Source of the DNA: Tricholoma matsutake
Taxonomy: Eukaryota; Basidiomycota; Agaricomycetes; Agaricales; Tricholomataceae
Direction: 5' to 3'
NCBI GenBank assembly: GCA_026075535.2
Contig: AP026546.1
Span: 1 to 64,000, forward strand
Length of the DNA: 64,000 nt
Below are positions 57,908-64,000 of the stretch, in pieces. A model generated the notes under the pieces. That model did no database searches. It worked only from the letters and a program-made list of their open reading frames with translations, and had not been told where the DNA came from. The position numbers and the translations under genes are program-made. Position 1 is the first letter of the stretch. The number at the start of each line of letters is the position of its first letter.

Positions 57908-60552
57908 CATTCAACAAAAGGAAAGTCACAGAATCATCTTGAGATCTAACAGTGTTTCAGACACCTTTTGGAGCGCTTCAAAATTTGAAGCACTCCTGAA
58001 GTTCAAATCGTCACCCTGCCAATGGGTTGGACAAACTCAGTTCCAATCTTACACGTTGACATAACATTCATCCTACAACCTGAAATCCCTCATATCACCA
58101 TCCCTTACATTGATGACACACCAGTCAAGGGTCCAAAATCAGAATATCGAACTATCGGAGGATCTTACAAAATGATCGCCGATAATCCAGGCATTCGACA
58201 CTTCATCTGGGAACATTTTGGGAATCTAAATTGTATAGTCCAATGCATGAAGTATTGTGGAGGAACATTTTCTGGTCTGAAACTTTACCTTTGCATCCCC
58301 GAAATAATCGTTCTAGGTCATTGATGCAATATCGAAGGTCATATGGCTGATCCAACTTGCATCGCAGCGGTTAGCAAATGGGGACCTTGTTGAAGTCTTA
58401 CCGAAGTCAAGGCATTTCTAGGAACTATTGGAGTTTGTCATATCTATATTCGAAACTTCACTCAATGTGCTACAGCTCTAATACACCTTACATGAAAAGA
58501 TGTCCCTTTTGAATTCAGACTGAAACAAATTGCAGCACAGGAAGACCTGAAGCAAGCACTCATCAATTCCCCAGCAATTCACATTATCAACTACTCATCT
58601 GATGCCCCAGTTATCCTATCAGTCAATACTTTGTACATCACTATTGGTTTCTTTCTCATGCAATGCAATCCCTACAATCCTTTTACAGTCAATTCGGCTC
58701 GATCATGCTTAACAACCATGAATCCTGGTTTTTGCAAGCAAAACTCAAACTCTATGGTCTGATCGTGCCCTTGGAGGACTTTGATTGTACCTGATAGGGG
58801 TCCAAAACCTCATCGTTGAAGTTGACACAAGGTATATCAAAGGCATGCTCTCAAACCCTGATATCACACCTAGGGCTAGCATCAATCAATGGATCATCTC
58901 GATTCTCACTTTTCGCTTCACATTAGTTCATGTCGCAGGTACACATCATGGTCCAGACGGACTTTTGAGATGTCCTCCACAAGATGAAGATGACGGGTTC
59001 AATAATGAAAACAATTTCAGAGACTGGATCGACCGTCTTCACAGTTTCATACACCAAATCAATCCCATCACGACTTGACCCTTCACTTACCATCAAGTTT
59101 CAACACTCTCCCTCTCCTCAGATCTCAGTAAGGGGGACGATCTGACCTATGACAATGTCCCACAAGTGAACAATGCGAAAAAGGAAGACAAAATATTAAT
59201 TCATGTTCAAAAATGGTTAGAGGATTTGGTATGACCTCCAGATTTATCAGATTCTGAATATGTTACCTTCATTCGATATTGTACCGAATTCTTCTTAGAT
59301 TGCAGCAAACTTTGGAGGAAGGATTCTCACAGAGCTCACAAATCGTTGCAATTCCTGAGTGTTGTCTCGAAGTTATTTGTGCAGCTCACAATGATATCAG
59401 ACACAAAATGGTCTTCATGATGAAAGCTGTTATATCCCTATGATTCTGGTGGCCTAACATGAAAGCAGACATTGCATGGTATATTCACACTTGCCATCTG
59501 TGCCAAGTACAACAAACTCGAAATCTCCTTATCCCACCTACTGTTGCCACACCCGCACCTTTATTTGGCAAAGTCTACATCGATACCATGCAAATGCCTC
59601 CCTTGAGCAGATTCAAGTATATTGTACAAGGTCGATGTTCACTAATGATGTATCCTGAGTGGCAAAACCTTTGATGAGAAAATGCCACGACCCTCAGAGA
59701 CTGGATCTTCGAAGATATCATTTGTAGATGGGGTTCGCTATATGAAATCATGAGCGATAACAGATCAGCATTCATCACAGCATTGGAGTACCTTTCGAAA
59801 TGATATCATATTAACCATATTTGAATTAGAGGCTACAATTCTTGTGTGAATGGGATCGTCGAACGAGCTCACTTCAATATTCAACAATTGTTATTCAAAG
59901 CAGTCGATGGAGATCAGAGCAAATGGTCAGCTGGAGCACACTCAGTGTTTTGGGGAGAACGAGTTACGGTTCATAGATGCATGGGTTGCTCTCCTTACTT
60001 TGCAATTACAGGATCAGATCCCCTAATCCCGCTCGACATCTCTGAAGCAACATACTTGCAACCCCCTCCCAATTCTATCTTATTGACAACCAATCTCATC
60101 GCTCAAAGAGCAATAGCACTACAGAAATGATCATCCAACCTCAAAATTCTCTATTCAAAAGTCTATACTGCTCAACTTGAAGCTGCAAAACATTTTGAAC
60201 TCGTTCACAAATGAACAATGCACGACTACGACTTCGAAAAAGGCAACATGGTCCTACTTTGCAACACACAAATCAAGAAATCTCTCAATTGCAAGATGCG
60301 ACCTCAATATTTAGGTCCCCTCATTGTCATCAATCAAAACTATGGAGGAGCCTAAATCATCTGCAAACTCAATGGATCAGTATTTCATCGACCAGTCGCA
60401 GCCTTCCAACTCCTTCCCTATTTTGCACGAAAATCAATTCCCCTGCCACCTAACTTCCTTCATATCGACTCCAAATGTCTCGAAAAACTTTGAAACACTT
60501 CAAACATCGACAAAGATATTCCCAAAGACCTTCTGGACTTCGAAGATGAATA
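57908..60552 (+). pseudogene. Ty3 element B reverse transcriptase, RNase H and integrase, decayed
   Basis: Continues B after the insertion: VTESS, TGA 57940-57942, DLTVFQTPFG; RT catalytic YIDD at 58106-58117; LTEVKAFLGTIGVCHIYIRNF, TGA 58493-58495, KDVPFEF; RNase H end VQNLIVEVDTRYIKGML and HVAGTHHGPDGL; integrase zinc part WYIHTCHLCQVQQTR; IFEDIICRWGSLYEI; TGA 59801-59803 and 59822-59824; GIVERAHFNIQQL; TGA 60128-60130 and 60212-60214; end VFHRPVAAFQLLPYFARKS. No chromodomain is seen. Multiple stops and shifts make it dead and older than the element inside it. Confidence 0.8.
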
Positions 60553-60825
60553 ATTATCCCCTTTCTTTGTTCGCGATCACTTACCTATAACCTGAATTTC
60601 TTTTAGTGTACAATACAAGTCGCGATATCACATTATAGCATAGGTCACACAAACTCCAAAAGGGTTTTTTGGCCATGATGATCTACTGAGCCTTTCCCTT
60701 ATTCTCTTTATTCTTCTTTCTATTTCTTCTACTTTTATTCACTAATTTTTCGAGAATCACAAGATTTAAATTGAAAAGAAAAAGAAAAATACAAAAATAC
60801 AATGAAGTCCTTTTTTTTTTTTTTT
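60553..60825. other. Spacer between pol and the reverse-oriented gene
   Basis: AT-rich, with a T18 run (60812-60829) just beyond the 3' end of the minus-strand gene. No coding signal. Confidence 0.5.
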
Positions 60826-62131
60826 TTACTCCTCTATCATAACTTCTAAAAGTTCTATCTCCCTACCGAGAACCTCCATCTCCACCTTCTTCTGTACCAA
60901 TTTGGCTGCAAGCATCTTCTGCCAAATGACCCATTCATTGCTAACGACCTTGATATCATCATTTGACGATACCTCCTTCACTTTGCCTTTCCCTTTCAAC
61001 AACCACTTTTTGTGCTTCGATTTTGGCATAGATGGTTTTGACGGTCCCATGACCATCTCCTCTGGCTTGACCGGCCCGACAATTCGAATGTGAAGAGCTA
61101 AAATAATCTGATCAGAAAGTTAGAAAAGTTTGCAACAAGTCCAAACAAGAAATGCACCTGGGTTCAACTGCGAAATGTCTTTTGCAGCCCCAAATTTCCT
61201 CCCCTCACCCTTTTGAAGGCCTTTCCTTGACACCCCCTCCCAATAACAGCCCTGCAGCGCATCAGTGCACTTGATGCACTTTGGGGCCCCTTCTTCGACC
61301 ACACAGTGCAGCTGGGATCTCATCCCAGCACATCAATTGCACTACAACCCAATTAGCACTCCAAAAAGCCTTTGAAGCCAAAATGAAAACTCACAGGACC
61401 CTCGAAATCGAGCAGTCCACTTGTTGCGAACTTTGCTTGCTTTGACTCCATGGAGTCCTCGACTTTGTCCTCCCCATCTTTGCCTCCCTCAATCTCCAGT
61501 ACCTTTCATTTTGTCACCCACACCTTGGGTAGCTCCTCCTTGTCCTCGTCCTTGACCCCTGCCTCAGCCTCCTCAATCAATTTAGCTTTGGCCACTAGTT
61601 GCTCATTTCATTGCAACAACTCGGCCTTTGAAAGGGTCTTGGCGCAAAATTCACCCAGTGCCATTTTGTGAGCCTCGACAAGAGTGGCCCTCTGATTATT
61701 CAGTTTCACCTTCTTAGCAGCAGCTGCTGCCTCTCGAGCTACCTCTTCCTCGGCCTCTGCCCATGCTTTCGCCTTAGCAGCTTCTCGATCTTTGTGTTCC
61801 ACCTCTTTGCACAACTCCAAAAATAATAGCTCAGCACCCCATGAAAGCCATTTGTGCTGGGCCAATGGTTGATACAGCTTGAAAACTTCATCAACAACCT
61901 TTTGAATAGCTGGATCGTGTTCTTCACCCAGATCGTCAGCGAGCTCATCATATTCAGCCTAAGACCAAACATTTTAGCCACCCATACAACAAAATGAATG
62001 CAGGAACATACCATTCTGTCGCAAAAACCCTTCCCCCACACTTCAAAGTCCAAATCTTTGGCAGCATTGCGCTCGGGCATTGATTTGGCATAGTCGAAGA
62101 TGTCAGTATTGAGTTTGGCGAGGAGAGACAT
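60826..62131 (-). pseudogene. Reverse-oriented coiled-coil / cysteine-cluster gene of Ty3 element B
   Basis: Starts at ATG 62131 (MSLLAKLNTDIFDYAKSM). Exon 1 ends at 62012; intron 61960-62011 is GTATGT...TTAG, phase 0. Exon 2 (61959-61395) has a long charged coiled coil (EAAKAKAWAEAEEEVAREAA, KKVKLNNQRATLVEAHKMAL), broken by TGA at 61610-61608 and 61508-61506. After a second intron come cysteines CVVEEGAPKCIKCTDALQGC, and after a third (61141-61090 region) a basic-to-acidic end (KSKHKKWLLKGKGKVKE). It lies between pol and the right LTR, like the family A gene, but shares little sequence with it. Confidence 0.65.
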
Positions 62132-62261
62132 GATGAAAAGCTAGTATTGAGGGTGTAGGTTGATGAAGGAGAACGAGAAGTTTTTTTGAGTTTTGTTTAC
62201 AGCTTCAACACAATCATGCATTTTGCACGTGACTCTGATCGGCTGACTGGGACAGTCAGGA
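62132..62261 (+). promoter_or_regulatory. Leader of the reverse gene and purine tract
   Basis: Contains CAGTAAGGGGGAGGAAAAA (62243-62261) directly before the LTR-like repeat, as a polypurine tract for a + strand element, and in the other direction the leader of the minus-strand gene. Confidence 0.5.
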
Positions 62262-63243
62262 TTTCAGTAAGGGGGAGGAAAAATGATGATACTCAACCAG
62301 GAAATGCAAACAAAACCCACAATAAGGGCTTGAATGGTATAACACTAGTTAGAGGAAGGTTGCAAGGTGGTACTAAATATCACCGCTGTTACCCAAGACT
62401 AGGAAAACAACTCTAGAGGGTGTCCGATGAAGTTTGAAGAGGTTTGAGTATTCAAAGCACTGCGAAGGTGTTCAAGAGAAGTTCGAAGAAGTTTGAGAGA
62501 CTTGTAGAGGACGAGGACGATTTCGACAAAGGCTGAGGATAGACTATAAGAATGTAGGAAGGCGTTGAGAGGGGATAGGCAATATCCGATAGTTTCAAGA
62601 AGCTCATATGAGAAGTTGAAGGAAGTTCGGCATAAAACACTGAACTTCAAGACTAAATTGAGATGCTTGGACTCAAGAGAATGGCTCTTAAATCAGACGA
62701 TTGGTGTGAGAGGACAATCTATTCTGTCTTTCTAAGTAGCTAGTACAAGGCTATATATGTTTGGGAGAAGCAATACTAAAAAGGAAATAAAACATGAGGA
62801 ATACATGAGGCAAGATATAAAACAATCTAGAATCTTTGCAAATCATAGAATAAATGAAAGAAGATGAGAAGGGAAATGTATAGAGTCACAATTTATCATG
62901 GGTACCTGTCCCCATTAATCCAATATATCATCAAGATGTTGAAGCGCCACAGTCACGTCCTAAAATCCCATCATTGTGTCTCCTCATGTCCAGTGGTGCT
63001 CAATATGCAACACACTAACTCTTACAAGGTGTGCTGCATGTATCTGAAGGGCAGTGCGATAGGTATACGGCAGCTGAAGACATTCAAAATGCTGCAAATT
63101 GTTGCAAAGTTGTTCGAAGTAGTTGTGGAGCAGTCTCGCAGGGTTCATAGGGGTTCATAGGGGTTGGGAGCATGTGTGTTGATGTGTCGATGCCTTTGGA
63201 GATGTTCCCAGAGCTTAGTGCACATAGTGGACCTATCAACATG
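62262..63243 (-). mobile_element. LTR-like repeat right of element B, inverted relative to the left one
   Basis: About 980 bp, reverse complement of 44588-45660 from TGATGATACTC (62262) to GGACCTATCAAC (63243). Includes AGTAGCTAGTACAAGGCTATATATG (in part, 62735-62760) matching 45060-45095 reversed. A direct repeat would be expected for the two LTRs of one element. Confidence 0.65.
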
Positions 63244-63435
63244 GAACATGGAGCCATCACATGGGACATGCAGAAGAAGCGAGGCACACAAGAGGAACAT
63301 GGACACCACATGGGTGCATGCATGTATGGCTGGATGCAGAACAAGATTTCAAGTTGGAAAGAAGTCAGAACAGGAAAATGAAGGCATAATTGTGGTTATA
63401 ACAGCAATTTACACATTGCCAGGGATGCAAAATTA
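63244..63435. other. Short spacer, no gene recognised
   Basis: Begins where similarity to the left LTR flank ends. ATGGGTGCATGCATG palindromic words near 63310. No coding signal. Confidence 0.4.
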
Positions 63436-64000
63436 TCAGTGCCCTCTGTTGGGAGCCCAACATACAACCAGGACCTTCCTGCCAATACCATAAGTGCCTG
63501 CTGGCCGCTGGACAGTTGTGACATGAGTGATAATATGGACAGGCTCAATAATACTAAGGTTGTTAGAGGGGAGTGCATCAACAATTTGTACCATAAATCC
63601 AGGGTGGTGTATGAATGGTGCCTGCCTCTCCTCTTGTGTAGATAGTGATTGATGTGAGTGTACTCTTATAAAGGTGCACATTATTCCCTCCAGTGGAAGT
63701 CTCCAGATATTTTGAATGAATCCTGTATCATGAGCCTGTGTCAATGGATTGTAGAACTTTATAGCACTGTTTCCTTTATGTGACTTTTCACAACTGAATG
63801 TGCACTCATCACAGTGCACCTGCAGAAGATGTTGGGCTTGTGGAGGGAGAATAATGGCATTTTGTGGGTGGGGAAGATCAGAGAAAGCTCAGTACAGTCT
63901 TCCTGTCTGGTGAAGAAAATCAAGCAGACCATTATAATCTACTTCCAGAAGACAAGGTGCCTTTGCTAGAATATCCGCCACTTCTGTAGGCTGGAGAGGT
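63436..64000 (-). pseudogene. Transposon-linked hypothetical protein, cut by window edge
   Basis: A minus-strand frame enters from the right edge (LQPTEVADILAKAP), is interrupted by a single TGA at 63891-63889, and continues AFSDLPHPQNAIILPPQAQH, SCEKSHKGNSAIKF, IWRLPLEGIMCTFIRVHSHQ, ERQAPFIHHPGF to the stop at 63436. I recall similar sequence at the C-terminal side of Tnp2-type transposon proteins in Agaricomycetes, but I cannot confirm it. No known domain. The 5' part lies outside the window. Confidence 0.45.

Larger units (their letters stand above)
49018..57912 (+). mobile_element. Nested Ty3 family A element with CATTC target duplication
   Basis: Flanked by CATTC at 49018-49022 and 57908-57912. 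5' LTR 49023-49539, gag from 49580, interrupted by element D at 50483-55795, gag/protease/RT start 55796-56944, then a jump at about 57000 to the 5' end of the reverse-oriented gene and the 3' LTR at 57206-57907. Most of pol (RT core to chromodomain) is deleted, so it is non-autonomous. It splits element B between 49022 and 57913. Confidence 0.9.

Noticed and set aside
992..63891. TGA recoded as an amino acid (selenocysteine or code change)
   Set aside because: Normal genes here (velvet, helicase) end in TGA or TAG, no recoding element is seen, and the pattern of TGA at Arg sites is better explained by CpG mutation.

Overview
The window is the left end of a chromosome from a mushroom-forming basidiomycete (Agaricomycetes). 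The evidence is a terminal CCCTAA array on the + strand (the chromosome terminus, TTAGGG type), host-like genes with many 47-67 nt introns with fungal splice signals, a velvet-domain regulator, and a transposon set typical of Agaricomycetes (Ty3 chromoviruses, KDZ transposons with CxC cysteine clusters, Tnp2/CACTA transposases). The species cannot be told from this sequence alone.

Layout. 1-141 is telomere. 416-8369 holds a divergent pair of subtelomeric genes: an SNF2-type helicase reading toward the telomere and an unrecognised large protein reading away from it. Between them lies an inverted repeat of about 400 bp arms. 8.4-9.0 kb is a decayed second copy of the promoter and 5' end of the second gene. 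9.0-10.8 kb is a 55-bp satellite. 11.0-12.9 kb is a broken gene of an uncharacterised family. 13.97-15.25 kb is an apparently intact five-exon velvet-domain gene, the only clearly healthy regulatory gene here.

From 15.3 kb on the window is mostly repeats. 20.3-31 kb carries four or five copies of a composite repeat: a tRNA-promoter (SINE-like) head with a body of degenerate GGACTCC/CCAGGACTC motifs, joined to a CACCACC-rich module that ends in a GGGCCC-AAACGA hairpin and a spliceosomal-intron-like segment. Small fold-back hairpins are scattered between them. 28.4-29.6 and 36.3-37.2 kb are Tnp2 transposase remnants. 31.6-34.3 kb is a KDZ-transposon gene with cysteine clusters. 37.2-39.6 kb is the 3' end of a chromovirus (family A). 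40.5-42.1 kb is a reversed gag-protease fragment.

44.6-63.2 kb is a nested stack. Ty3 element B (about 45.7-60.6 kb) is split by a family A element at 49.0-57.9 kb, with a perfect CATTC target duplication. That element is in turn split by an LTR element (D, 50.5-55.8 kb) that has gag and integrase but no visible reverse transcriptase. Families A and B both carry an oppositely oriented, spliced coiled-coil plus cysteine-cluster gene between pol and the 3' LTR.

The strongest global signal is that nearly all broken reading frames are broken by TGA, very often exactly where the family has arginine. This points to CGA-to-TGA (CpG deamination or RIP-like) mutation acting on the elements and also touching the two terminal genes.
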